From positions 62,001 to 126,000 of the forward strand of contig NZ_LAQQ01000001.1 in the NCBI RefSeq assembly GCF_000971985.1: 64,000 bases of DNA. The letters run 5' to 3'. The position numbers were made by a program, and so were the translations under genes. This DNA is from Paenibacillus dauci. GTDB lineage: Bacteria > Bacillota > Bacilli > Paenibacillales > Paenibacillaceae. The notes under the pieces were generated by a model. That model made no database searches and was not told the DNA's origin. It saw only the letters and a program-made list of their open reading frames with translations. Numbering within the stretch: position 1 is the stretch's first letter; each line of letters opens with the position of its first letter. Shown here one piece after another: positions 38,470 through 46,302 of the stretch.

Positions 38470-40428
38470 ATGGAGAAATCAAAAGAACTGCTGCAAACTG
38501 TTAGTCCCAAGGAAGTTCATATTCAGGATGAATTCTGGTCGAGCTATAACAAGCTCGTACGCGAAGTTGTTATTCCCTATCAGTATGATGCACTGCATGA
38601 TCGTATTGCCGATGCCGAGCCCAGTCACGCGATCAAGAACTTTGAGATTGCTGCCGGTCGGACAGAAGGGGAGTTCCATGGATTCGTATTCCAGGATACC
38701 GATGTAGCCAAATGGATTGAGGCTGTCGGCTATTCCCTGATGACCCATCCGGATCCGGAACTTGAACGCATTACCGATGAAGTTATCCAGCTGGTATCCG
38801 AAGCACAGGGCGAAGATGGTTATTTAAATACGTACTTTACCATCAAGGAGCCGGACAAACGCTGGACCAATCTGGCAGACTGTCACGAGCTATACACCGC
38901 AGGCCATATGATTGAAGCCGGTGTAGCCTATTATCAGGCAACAGGCAAGCGCCAGCTGCTCGATGTGGTATGCCGCCTGGCTGATTACATAGATACGGTA
39001 TTCGGCCCTGAAGAAGGCAAACTGCACGGTTATGACGGTCATCAGGAGATTGAATTGGCACTGGTGAAGCTGTACCGATTAACCGGAGAAGAGAAGTATC
39101 TGCGTCTAAGCCAGTTTTTCATTGATGAGCGTGGCAAGCAACCGAACTTCCTGGAGCAGGAGTGGGAGAATCGGGACCGGATCAATTTCTTTGTCGGCAA
39201 AACAGACCGTATTGATCTGGCTTACAGTCAGGCTCATGTACCGGTTCGTGAACAGAAAGTCGCTGTCGGTCATGCCGTGCGTGCAGTCTATATGTATACG
39301 GCGATGGCCGATCTGGCCGGACAGACAGGAGACGAGAGTCTCTATGAAGCCTGCAAAACGCTGTGGAATAATATCGTACACAAGCAAATGTATATTACCG
39401 GAGGTATTGGATCAACTCATCATGGTGAAGCTTTTACCATTGATTATGATCTGCCGAATGATACCGTCTATTCGGAGACTTGTGCTGCGGTAGGTATGGT
39501 CTTCTTCGCCCACCGGATGCTGCAAATTCAGCCAAAAGGGGAGTATGCGGATGTGCTGGAACGTGCATTGTACAATACTGTCACCGGCGGTATGTCCCAG
39601 GATGGCAAGCATTACTTCTACGTGAATCCGCTGGAAGTATGGCCAGCTGCCTGTCATCATAATCCCGACAAACACCATGTGAAGCCGGTACGCCAGAAAT
39701 GGTTTGGCTGCTCATGCTGCCCTCCGAATGTGGCTCGCCTGATCACGTCACTTGGTCAGTACATTTACAGCAGCGATGAGGATACGATCTATACCCATCT
39801 GTATGTTGGGACATCGGCGGAACTGCCGGTTGGCGGTCGACATGTTCGGATTCAGCAGGAGACAGGCTATCCATGGAACGGGGCATCCCGCTTTACCTTT
39901 ACTATGGAACAACCTCAGTCGTTCACACTCGCTCTGCGTCTGCCTGGCTGGTGCAAGCAGGCAGCACTGACGATCAATGGAGAGACAGTACAGTATGCTT
40001 CCCTGCTGCGTGATGGTTATGTCTATATCCAGCGTGAATGGTCTGCTGACGATGTAGTAGAGTGGAGTATGGAAATGGATGTACAAATCATCCGCGCCAA
40101 TCCGAAACTGCGCGCTACCTCAGGCAAAATAGCGCTGCAACGCGGTCCGCTCGTCTATTGTCTGGAGCAAGCGGATAACGGTGAATTGATCGCAGCTCTG
40201 CAGATCGAGACCGATCAACCGATGACTGCGCGATTTGACGAAACACTGCTCGGCGGCTGTACCATCATCGAAGGTAGTGCTATTCGCGAACAGGAACAAA
40301 ATTGGGGCGAATCCCTCTATCAGGATCACGCTCCCGAGCAAACCCGTCAATCTTTCACCGCTATTCCTTACTTCATGTGGGGCAATCGTGGCGAAGGTGA
40401 TATGACTGTCTGGGTGCGTAAAGCATAG
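38470..40428 (+). CDS. GH127 beta-L-arabinofuranosidase
   Basis: A 652-residue cytosolic enzyme (no signal peptide) releasing beta-linked L-arabinofuranose. The family's zinc-thiolate active site is intact: E320 (THHGEAF), E336 and C338 (YSETCA), and C416-C417 (GCSCCPPN), which fall at almost the same positions as E322, E338, C340, C417 and C418 of the characterised Bifidobacterium enzyme. The N-terminal (alpha/alpha)6 barrel is followed by beta-sandwich domains (about 430-650). ATG follows AAAGGAG. It lies 111 nt after the second permease, so imported arabino-oligosaccharides are probably hydrolysed inside the cell. Sources could be arabinan side chains, arabinogalactan or extensin sugars. 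Confidence 0.93.
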   Translation: MEKSKELLQTVSPKEVHIQDEFWSSYNKLVREVVIPYQYDALHDRIADAEPSHAIKNFEIAAGRTEGEFHGFVFQDTDVAKWIEAVGYSLMTHPDPELERITDEVIQLVSEAQGEDGYLNTYFTIKEPDKRWTNLADCHELYTAGHMIEAGVAYYQATGKRQLLDVVCRLADYIDTVFGPEEGKLHGYDGHQEIELALVKLYRLTGEEKYLRLSQFFIDERGKQPNFLEQEWENRDRINFFVGKTDRIDLAYSQAHVPVREQKVAVGHAVRAVYMYTAMADLAGQTGDESLYEACKTLWNNIVHKQMYITGGIGSTHHGEAFTIDYDLPNDTVYSETCAAVGMVFFAHRMLQIQPKGEYADVLERALYNTVTGGMSQDGKHYFYVNPLEVWPAACHHNPDKHHVKPVRQKWFGCSCCPPNVARLITSLGQYIYSSDEDTIYTHLYVGTSAELPVGGRHVRIQQETGYPWNGASRFTFTMEQPQSFTLALRLPGWCKQAALTINGETVQYASLLRDGYVYIQREWSADDVVEWSMEMDVQIIRANPKLRATSGKIALQRGPLVYCLEQADNGELIAALQIETDQPMTARFDETLLGGCTIIEGSAIREQEQNWGESLYQDHAPEQTRQSFTAIPYFMWGNRGEGDMTVWVRKA

Positions 40429-40493
40429 TATTGCCATCATCATAAAGCTTGATTACCAAGCAATATAAACGTTATTCCCTAAGGTTCTATCTC

Positions 40494-40522
40494 ACCCCTG
40501 CCTCCCAAGCAGGGGTTTTTGT
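40494..40522 (+). terminator. Rho-independent terminator of the GH127 operon
   Basis: The stem ACCCCTGC/GCAGGGGT (40494-40501 with 40509-40516) with a 7-nt loop is followed by TTTTGTTT. Confidence 0.9.
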
Positions 40523-40556
40523 TTGGAAAGACGAAAATGGTGAGATCTTTTATAAA

Positions 40557-40594
40557 TGAAAACGCTTGCAATTGGAATAAAATGGGTTTATATT
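40557..40594 (+). promoter_or_regulatory. Sigma-A promoter with overlapping cre site
   Basis: TTGCAA (40566-40571), a 17-nt spacer and TATATT (40589-40594) make a good sigma-A promoter. TGAAAACGCTTGCA (40557-40570) matches the cre consensus with one mismatch and overlaps the -35. Binding of CcpA there would block RNA polymerase, so the universal stress gene is likely repressed by preferred sugars. Confidence 0.65.
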
Positions 40595-40675
40595 GGAATC
40601 AGGTATGGTCTCCATACTGCTGATTCAATAGCTAACTGCCGGATAAGGAAGCCCATATCAAAGGAGGAGTTCACC

Positions 40676-41104
40676 ATGGCGATCTCGCATGTTCTTGTCC
40701 CTTATGATGGTTCCATGCATTCCCAGAAAGCATTGGAACGTGGAGCAGCGCTTGCCCAGAGCCTGCAAGCCGAACTGGAAATTCTGTATGTGGATTCAGC
40801 GACTGTAGATGAGCTGCGTCAACCTCTCATTATGACCTCCAGTGAACTGGAGATTTATTTTGACCATAAAGAAGACGAGATCCGGCGTAATCTGCGTGAG
40901 ATGATCTCCAAAATTCCTGATGCCCGGACTGTAATTCTGTATGGCAGTGCAGCCAAGGGAATTGTGGAATATGCACAGCAGTCACAACCTGATCTGATCG
41001 TCATGGGCAGCCGAGGTCTCAGTACCATGAGTGAGATGGTATTAGGCAGTGTAAGCCGTTATGTTACACAGCGAGCCCAGGCTCCGGTAATGATCGTCAA
41101 ATAA
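40676..41104 (+). CDS. Universal stress protein A family
   Basis: A 142-residue single-domain UspA protein. N-terminal VLVPYDGSMHSQKAL and the ATP-binding signature G111-x2-G114-x9-G124-S125 (GSRGLSTMSEMVLGS) are intact, so it probably binds ATP. ATG 40676 follows AAAGGAGGAG; the frame extended to 40556 begins in the promoter and is not coding. A paralogue of nearly equal length lies at 43462, with the LexA/MarR genes in between. Function is probably in stress or growth arrest. Confidence 0.92.
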   Translation: MAISHVLVPYDGSMHSQKALERGAALAQSLQAELEILYVDSATVDELRQPLIMTSSELEIYFDHKEDEIRRNLREMISKIPDARTVILYGSAAKGIVEYAQQSQPDLIVMGSRGLSTMSEMVLGSVSRYVTQRAQAPVMIVK

Positions 41105-41236
41105 ACAGATCTCTGCTGCTAAAATGAATGTCCGGTCTGTACACTAATAATGTATTGGTAAAGCTCTGCTAAGCCAATAATCTACCAGTACCAAGTAAGA
41201 TAACTGGTAATTTAATGGAATACCTATATATGTACC

Positions 41237-41266
41237 GACCGTCTGTCTCGTGGACGGTCTTTTGCT
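41237..41266 (+). terminator. Rho-independent terminator
   Basis: The stem GACCGTC/GACGGTC (41237-41243 with 41253-41259) is followed by TTTTGC. In the 338-nt gap 41105-41442 an additional inverted repeat TACCAGT/ACTGGTA lies at 41183-41209. Confidence 0.75.
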
Positions 41267-41349
41267 GTATTTATAGGGAAGCATAAGATAAAGGAAGGCT
41301 TCCATACAGGATATAGAACAATACAGCAATGTAGATATATTCACAAAAG

Positions 41350-41361
41350 GAACGTTTGTTC
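41350..41361. promoter_or_regulatory. LexA-type SOS box
   Basis: GAACGTTTGTTC fits the Bacillus LexA box pattern GAAC-N4-GTTC. It lies 93 nt before the yolD-like start and just upstream of a good promoter. A further half-site CGAAC occurs at 41391-41395 within that promoter's spacer. Confidence 0.6.
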
Positions 41362-41381
41362 TTATTTTTTTGTCAAAAGTA

Positions 41382-41410
41382 TTGTGTATACGAACATATA
41401 AGGTTAAAAT
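41382..41410 (+). promoter_or_regulatory. Sigma-A promoter of yolD-like gene
   Basis: TTGTGT (41382-41387), a 17-nt spacer and TAAAAT (41405-41410). A LexA half-site lies in the spacer, consistent with damage-inducible expression. Confidence 0.5.
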
Positions 41411-41442
41411 AGATATAGCATATTGATTAGGGAGGTATTTCG

Positions 41443-41694
41443 TTGGCTAAAGCGAAAGTGGCCAAGCGTCCAACACGCGATGAATTTGTTCTGGAAGAAA
41501 TGGGTAACCAACTCACTGAAGCGTACCGGGAAAAGTCAGAGATCGTTCTAACCGTATGGGGTTGGGAAGACACAGTGCGCGGTCAGATTGTAAATATGGA
41601 CTCACGTACAGGCAAGGTGCATGTACAGCAGGTCGAAGATTTATACAAGATTCCTTTTATGGATATTATGCAGGTGAACTATCCGAGGGATTAA
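41443..41694 (+). CDS. YolD-like small protein
   Basis: An 83-residue cytosolic protein of the YolD family, with the characteristic RDEFVLEEMGNQLTEAY opening and IPFMDIMQV near the C-terminus. In Bacillus, YolD-like genes usually precede a Y-family DNA polymerase (UvrX/YqjW) and are induced by DNA damage. Here no polymerase gene follows; the next gene is a MarR regulator 122 nt away. The start is TTG after GGAGG. The LexA-type box upstream supports SOS control even without the usual partner. Confidence 0.8.
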   Translation: MAKAKVAKRPTRDEFVLEEMGNQLTEAYREKSEIVLTVWGWEDTVRGQIVNMDSRTGKVHVQQVEDLYKIPFMDIMQVNYPRD

Positions 41695-41762
41695 TAAGAC
41701 GTATATAATATTTTTTATGCGTTTTTCAAAATAAGCTTTGACTTTGAAAAATAAGAAGTAAT

Positions 41763-41797
41763 ATACTAGCATAGTCGATTATCGGCTATGCTAGTAT
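41763..41797. promoter_or_regulatory. 35-bp palindrome, probable MarR operator
   Basis: Arms ATACTAGCATAG and CTATGCTAGTAT (41763-41774 and 41786-41797) flank a central CGAT/ATCG pair. The dyad is nearly perfect and sits 20 nt before the marR-like start, over the likely promoter. The right-half sequence ATCGGCTATGC is repeated exactly at 42295-42305 before the next gene, which points to one regulator acting at both. Confidence 0.7.
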
Positions 41798-41816
41798 TTA
41801 TTTTAGGAGGATAAAT

Positions 41817-42248
41817 ATGCCTTTTGATCAGGAACAGAGTCCTCTGGGACTGTTATTATCCCGAACTTATCTCTTATATCGAAAAAAAGCAGCCCAGCGC
41901 CTGCAAACTTATGATATTACTCCTGAACAATTTGGTATATTGCACCAATTGAGCAGACATGGCGGCGTATCTCAGAAAGAACTGGCTCGGGTTCATGAGC
42001 GCGATCAGACGAGTATCGGCAAGACCCTGGAACGTCTCGAGAACAAGCAGCTTGTACAGCGGCAGGTCGATCCCAATGATCGTCGTGCAGTTAATGTACA
42101 TCTAACGACCAAAGGCATGGAACTACTGGAGCAGGTTACTCCGGCTATGCGTGGAATCGAGATGGAGATTAATGAGATGCTGACAGATGAAGGCAGTGAC
42201 CAATTTATTGAATCCATTAATAAAATATACAAAAATCTATCCGGCTGA
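41817..42248 (+). CDS. MarR-family transcription regulator
   Basis: A 143-residue winged-helix dimeric repressor. The recognition helix region reads VSQKELARVHERDQTSIGKTLERLENKQLV, and the wing has the DPNDRRAVNVHLTTKG motif with the conserved D-x-R-R. N- and C-terminal helices form the dimer interface. ATG follows AGGAGG. A long palindrome lies just upstream and a related half-site lies before the following ABC-2-type membrane gene, so it probably represses itself and that exporter until an effector, such as a lipophilic or phenolic compound, binds. Confidence 0.9.
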   Translation: MPFDQEQSPLGLLLSRTYLLYRKKAAQRLQTYDITPEQFGILHQLSRHGGVSQKELARVHERDQTSIGKTLERLENKQLVQRQVDPNDRRAVNVHLTTKGMELLEQVTPAMRGIEMEINEMLTDEGSDQFIESINKIYKNLSG

Positions 42249-42271
42249 ATATATAAGCCGGTGATTTTTTG
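42241..42271 (+). terminator. Rho-independent terminator of marR-like gene
   Basis: The stem CCGGCT/AGCCGG (42241-42246 with 42256-42261) is followed by TGATTTTTTGG. It includes the stop codon of the gene, so the next gene probably has its own promoter. Confidence 0.7.
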
Positions 42272-42280
42272 GATAAATAC

Positions 42281-42307
42281 ATGCACAACCATTTATCGGC
42301 TATGCAT
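42281..42307. promoter_or_regulatory. Second probable MarR operator
   Basis: ATGCA (42281-42285) and TGCAT (42303-42307) flank a segment containing ATCGGCTATGC, identical to the right half of the palindrome before the marR-like gene. It lies about 40 nt before the ABC-2 gene. The dyad is weaker than the first site. Confidence 0.5.
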
Positions 42308-42348
42308 TTATTGATATTTAAATTAAGAAGCAGGAGAGGAAGTACAGA

Positions 42349-43440
42349 ATGAACGCTTTAAACACATGCAAGGAATTTCTGAAAATTGTACAAACCAAGA
42401 TTGGATTGGTATTCGCTATCTTCGTCCCATTGATATTTATACTGATCTGGATGACCGGATATAACGGTGCGACTGAACGAATTGATCAGCTCAAAGTAGG
42501 GATTGTTAATGAAGATCAGGCAGCTGGTCAGCCTATTGCAGATGCTATCGGCAAGCAGGCGCCTTACACAATTGTCCCTTACACATCGTTGTCTGAAGCG
42601 CAGCAGCAGATGGATAGCGGCGCGCTGATGATGGTCATTGCCATTCCCAAGAACTTCACGGAACAAGCTGCTGTAAAAGGCGACGCCAAGCTCGTGTATT
42701 ACATTAATCAAGGAAATTCGGACATTGCCAAATCGATTATGGAGAGCTCGACAGCACAGATTTCTGCTTCTGTCGGCAAACAGGTTTTTGCCGATGTAGA
42801 GCAGCAGGCAGTTACTACCGAAGTAGTCAAAACGCATGATATTAGCAATTTTGCTATCTCTATGCTGCCGATGATCCTTGGATTTATTACCTATATTGGG
42901 GTAATGACAATGAATATCCAGTTAAATCTGTCTTCCATGATGCTTAAGCGCAGTCACAGCAAATGGGATATATTCTGGGGAAGACAGCTACTGCTGCTTG
43001 GGGTATCCATTATCGGATCGCTTATTGTTACCGGCGTAGCCATGGTGTTTGCAGATACTGCGGCTTCATTCTGGCAGATGTGGGGATTCCATATTCTTGT
43101 CTATATCGCTTGTATTGCCGTTACGCAAATGGGATTCGCCCTCTTTGGCAATGCGGCTCCGCTATTTAATGTGGCGCTAATTCCATTCCAGCTGATGACT
43201 GCAGGCAATATTATTCCATCTGCGATGTTGACCCCCTTTTACCGTCATATTGGCAGCTTCCTGCCTGCACCCAATGGTATTCAGGGATATCTGCGCCTGA
43301 TTTACAGTGGTGCGCCAGTTACTACTTTTGTTATCCACCTGCTGTTGATTGCGATTATTACATGGGGGATTACCGTACTGCGTACAGCATTGATTCGTCC
43401 GGCATCCAGCCCGCTGAACCAGCCAGCAGCCAGTCATTAA
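42349..43440 (+). CDS. ABC-2-type membrane protein (YhgE/Pip-like)
   Basis: A 363-residue membrane protein. TM1 (about 18-36) is followed by an extracytoplasmic domain of some 130 residues, with VGIVNEDQAAGQPIADAIGK and SGALMMVIAIPKNFT, typical of YhgE/Pip and other ABC-2/MmpL-neighbour proteins. Five to six TM helices then follow from about 168 to 350. No ATPase is encoded beside it. Such proteins are linked to drug or lipid export or type VII secretion. Placement behind a MarR regulator with a matching operator suggests induced efflux. ATG follows AGGAGAGGA. Confidence 0.75.
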   Translation: MNALNTCKEFLKIVQTKIGLVFAIFVPLIFILIWMTGYNGATERIDQLKVGIVNEDQAAGQPIADAIGKQAPYTIVPYTSLSEAQQQMDSGALMMVIAIPKNFTEQAAVKGDAKLVYYINQGNSDIAKSIMESSTAQISASVGKQVFADVEQQAVTTEVVKTHDISNFAISMLPMILGFITYIGVMTMNIQLNLSSMMLKRSHSKWDIFWGRQLLLLGVSIIGSLIVTGVAMVFADTAASFWQMWGFHILVYIACIAVTQMGFALFGNAAPLFNVALIPFQLMTAGNIIPSAMLTPFYRHIGSFLPAPNGIQGYLRLIYSGAPVTTFVIHLLLIAIITWGITVLRTALIRPASSPLNQPAASH

Positions 43441-43461
43441 TCCAGAGAGGAGCACTAGAAC

Positions 43462-43887
43462 ATGTACACTAATATTCTTGTCCCTTATGATGGCTCCATG
43501 CATGCTCAGCGTGCATTGGAACATGCGACTGCTTTTGCTGCAGCGCAGGAGTCCAATATTGAAATCATTTATGTCGATCCTACTGCGTCCGAGCTGCTGG
43601 AACAGCCTTTAATGATTCCGACACATGAGCTGGAAGCTTATTTTGAGGAAGAAGAAGAGCAGGTGAGGCAGCAGCTGCGTACCCTGACTGCTTCGATGCC
43701 GGATGCCAGTATTCAGATTCTGCAGGGTCATGCCGGTCAGGAAATTGTCAAATATGCGGCCGCACATCAGGTCGAACTCATCATCATTGGTCATCGCGGC
43801 TTGGGAACTTTCTCAGAGTTAATGCTGGGAAGCGTCAGTCACTATGTCAGTCAGCATGCCCAGTGTCCGGTACTGATTGTAAAGTAA
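43462..43887 (+). CDS. Universal stress protein A family (second copy)
   Basis: A 141-residue UspA protein. It has ILVPYDGSMHAQRAL at the N-terminus and the ATP-binding signature G110-x2-G113-x9-G123-S124 (GHRGLGTFSELMLGS). It is clearly paralogous to the protein at 40676, including the unusual DELRQPLIM/ELLEQPLMI insert with a following acidic helix. ATG follows GAGAGGAG, only 21 nt after the ABC-2 gene, so these two are likely co-transcribed and may both respond to the MarR regulator. Confidence 0.92.
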   Translation: MYTNILVPYDGSMHAQRALEHATAFAAAQESNIEIIYVDPTASELLEQPLMIPTHELEAYFEEEEEQVRQQLRTLTASMPDASIQILQGHAGQEIVKYAAAHQVELIIIGHRGLGTFSELMLGSVSHYVSQHAQCPVLIVK

Positions 43888-43997
43888 GCAGCTTAATATC
43901 TATAACAACAGAGTACGTAAAAGTATAAGCAAAGCAAGCTGTATAAGATCATATACAGAATGTACGGTTTATCTAAAAGGAATAGTATCTCTAATCA

Positions 43998-44036
43998 AAA
44001 CCGGATGTGCCCTTGAAGGCATTTCCGGTTTTTTTG
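43998..44036 (+). terminator. Rho-independent terminator
   Basis: The stem AACCGGA...GCC/GGC...TCCGGTT with a short loop is followed by TTTTTTG. Confidence 0.85.
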
Positions 44037-44331
44037 TATGATAATGATTCTGTAATTGCTTCCATATTGCCCTGCTCCCGGATCGGATCTTTATTTACCC
44101 TCTGTCTCGACCTGCATCTCCCATCTTTATCTTGTCTTCTTACCTACGCTGCCGATTCAGGCTTCTTACCAGAGCTATTGTATCCAGTATCCATATCCAT
44201 ATCCATAATATTATATATAGTAGTTCGCCATTTTTATAACCTATTTACTTACATATTAGAGGAAGTTTACCAAAAAGGAACGAATCTTATAACGGTACCT
44301 TCGAATACGCTTATAATAAAAGGAGGAAATT
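44037..44331 (+). other. Pyrimidine-rich intergenic stretch before esterase gene
   Basis: No gene is supported here. The plus strand is notably C/T-rich from about 44060 to 44180. A short tandem array of TATCCA (four units, the first followed by an extra G) lies at 44181-44206. The ribosome site AAAGGAGG of the esterase gene sits at the right end. The stretch probably holds the promoter, which I cannot place. Confidence 0.4.
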
Positions 44332-45618
44332 ATGAAAAAAGCCACTCATCCAAGCATCGCCCCAGCTGTATCCGTTCTCTCTGCATCATCCTCACAAGGA
44401 ATACAGTCAGTTTCTGTTAACCCTGTGAATGTATTTCCTCCAAAAAAGAAATCCGTGAACGCATCCGGACTACTGCGCAAGATAAGTACACTGGCTCTTG
44501 CAGGTTGTATGTTCGCGAGTCTGCTGCCTACACTGTCTGCAGCAGATGCTGCCGTCACCAATTACAAATTTGATTTTGGCGGAGGTGCAGTAGAGGCAGG
44601 TTATACAGGCGTACGGGCTGAAGATGGATACAACGCCAGCAAAGGTTATGGATTTAATACACCTGCGAATATGCGAAATATATCTGCAGCCGGTAAGGGA
44701 GCGGGAAGTGATGCTGTTCAATTTGTAGAGTTTGGTACCAAAAGCAGCAATACTTTTAATGTGGATTTGCCGAATGGATTGTACAAAGTCAAAGCTATGC
44801 TCGGTAATACCGGACGTTCCAGCATAGCAGCCGAAGGTGTATATCAGGTGATTAATATGACTGGTAACAATGTCACCGACGAATTCGAGATTCCGATTAC
44901 GGATGGACAACTGAATCTGCTCGTTACCGAAGGCAAAGTAGGCGGTACATTTACCCTCAGTGTACTGGAGATCACCCAGATATCTACTAATCCGGTCACT
45001 CGTCCAACAATCTATGTTGGTGGAGATTCGACAGTATCCAATTATTATCCGCTCGCTACAAGCATTCAGGCGGGATGGGGGCAAATGCTGCAGCAGTATA
45101 TCAATCCATCAGATTATATAGTACGTAATATGGCCTCTGGTGGACAGATTGCCAGAGGATTCCGTAACGATGGGCAGCTGGAAGCTATTCTTCGTTACAT
45201 TAAGCCAGGGGATTACTTTATCCTCCAGCTGGGCATCAACGATACCAACCCGAAAAATAACGAAACTGAAGCGGAATTCAAAGAAATTATGCGCAATATG
45301 GTCCAGCTTGTCAAATCCAAAGGTGCTACGGTCATTCTGTCTACACCACAGGGGCGCGCTACCGATTTCAACAGTGCAGGTGTTCATAATGCGGAGGGAC
45401 GCTGGTATCGCCAAGCGACTATAGCTCTGGCTGCTGAAGAAGGCGTGAGGTTGATTGATCTGAATGTGATCAGTTCGGCTTATTTTACCTCAATCGGACC
45501 GGCAGCCACACTGGCACTCTATATGGATGGAGATACGCTGCATCCCAATCATGCTGGAGCGCTTGAGCTGGCTCGGCTGCTCACAGAAGAGATGAAGAAA
45601 CAGGGATTGTATCATTAA
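44332..45618 (+). CDS. Secreted SGNH esterase, rhamnogalacturonan acetylesterase-like (CE12)
   Basis: A 428-residue exported esterase that should remove acetyl groups from pectin. The signal peptide is odd: a hydrophobic core at about 51-70 ending SAADA follows an unusually long, Ser-rich, basic n-region of about 50 residues, yet the ATG has an excellent AAAGGAGG site. Residues 76-215 are a beta-sandwich (YKFDFGGGAVEAGYTGV), as found before RhgT/YesT-type esterases. The SGNH domain has S233 (GGDSTVSNYY), the G271 region (MASGGQIA), N303 (LGINDT), and D401/H404 (DTLHPNH). All catalytic residues are intact. A terminator follows. Confidence 0.88.
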   Translation: MKKATHPSIAPAVSVLSASSSQGIQSVSVNPVNVFPPKKKSVNASGLLRKISTLALAGCMFASLLPTLSAADAAVTNYKFDFGGGAVEAGYTGVRAEDGYNASKGYGFNTPANMRNISAAGKGAGSDAVQFVEFGTKSSNTFNVDLPNGLYKVKAMLGNTGRSSIAAEGVYQVINMTGNNVTDEFEIPITDGQLNLLVTEGKVGGTFTLSVLEITQISTNPVTRPTIYVGGDSTVSNYYPLATSIQAGWGQMLQQYINPSDYIVRNMASGGQIARGFRNDGQLEAILRYIKPGDYFILQLGINDTNPKNNETEAEFKEIMRNMVQLVKSKGATVILSTPQGRATDFNSAGVHNAEGRWYRQATIALAAEEGVRLIDLNVISSAYFTSIGPAATLALYMDGDTLHPNHAGALELARLLTEEMKKQGLYH

Positions 45619-45665
45619 ATAAGGGAAATAGAGAAGCAGATAAAAGTAAAGGATTGTCCAAATCA

Positions 45666-45708
45666 CAGCCTGAGGATCTGCGCGATATGCGGATTCTCGG
45701 GCTTTTTG
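45666..45708 (+). terminator. Rho-independent terminator
   Basis: The stem AGCCtGAGgATctGC/GCggATtCTCgGGCT is followed by TTTTGG, 48 nt after the esterase stop codon. Confidence 0.75.
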
Positions 45709-45751
45709 GCGTAGGATATCTGGATCAATAAAAGGCTGCAATCGAAGAATC

Positions 45752-45784
45752 TTATACATACTAAAAATAATATAGTATACTATA
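45752..45784 (+). promoter_or_regulatory. Promoter-like element with 14-bp palindrome before yojF
   Basis: TATAGTATACTATA (45771-45784) is a perfect palindrome. TTATAC (45752-45757) and TATACT (45776-45781), separated by 18 nt, could be a sigma-A promoter embedded in it. The palindrome may be a regulator site for the bacillithiol genes downstream, though an A+T-only dyad can arise by chance. Confidence 0.4.
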
Positions 45785-45928
45785 ATAAGTACTAGGTGAT
45801 CGACATAACATTCGTCTTTGCTAACAGCGAAGCGTTTATTATGTAGAGTGCAGCAGGCATTCCTTTTCATGGAAAGGTCTGTTACGATAGATTCACCGAA
45901 CAGAGTAAGAAGATGGAGGAATCGTACA

Positions 45929-46282
45929 ATGGCCATGCAGCTTATTGATCCAGCTATTATCCAGCAGCGAATCCATGATCTCCAAGATCAGGATTTGTAC
46001 ATTCATTTGGAGATGACAACAGGCGCTTATGCTTCCCATCTGGACAGCACCAAGCATCCTGCCGCAACTTTTATCAGCAATGCGCTGATCCGCTATACGA
46101 CCGGTTCCATTTCGGAGAAAGCCCCTCATTTCCGTGTGGGTCTCAAAACCGAGCACGGCTGGGTTTATTCCGAGGGACTGACCCACTATGAAGAGAGTGA
46201 TTCGGAGCGGCTGATCCTGGCGGGACATGATACCCAGGGCAAGCTGGTCGTCGCTCTGCAACTGAGCAAGGAACCTTTTTAA
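45929..46282 (+). CDS. yojF: YojF family protein (DUF1806)
   Basis: A 117-residue cytosolic protein of the YojF family. ATG 45929 (MAMQLIDPAIIQ) follows TGGAGGA; the frame extended to 45818 lacks a ribosome site. YojF genes are typically found immediately before bshB2 (yojG), exactly as here, separated by 20 nt. The molecular role is not established, but the conserved pairing suggests a link with bacillithiol synthesis. Confidence 0.85.
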   Translation: MAMQLIDPAIIQQRIHDLQDQDLYIHLEMTTGAYASHLDSTKHPAATFISNALIRYTTGSISEKAPHFRVGLKTEHGWVYSEGLTHYEESDSERLILAGHDTQGKLVVALQLSKEPF

Positions 46283-46302
46283 TGAACGAGGAGATGAAAC
46301 CA

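Noticed and set aside
44181-44206. CRISPR-like or regulatory tandem repeat
   Set aside because: Only four 6-nt TATCCA units with no spacers; a simple sequence repeat.
44007-44420. Open frame of 137 codons overlapping the start of the esterase gene
   Set aside because: It starts inside a terminator, runs through the esterase ribosome site in another frame, and resembles no family.
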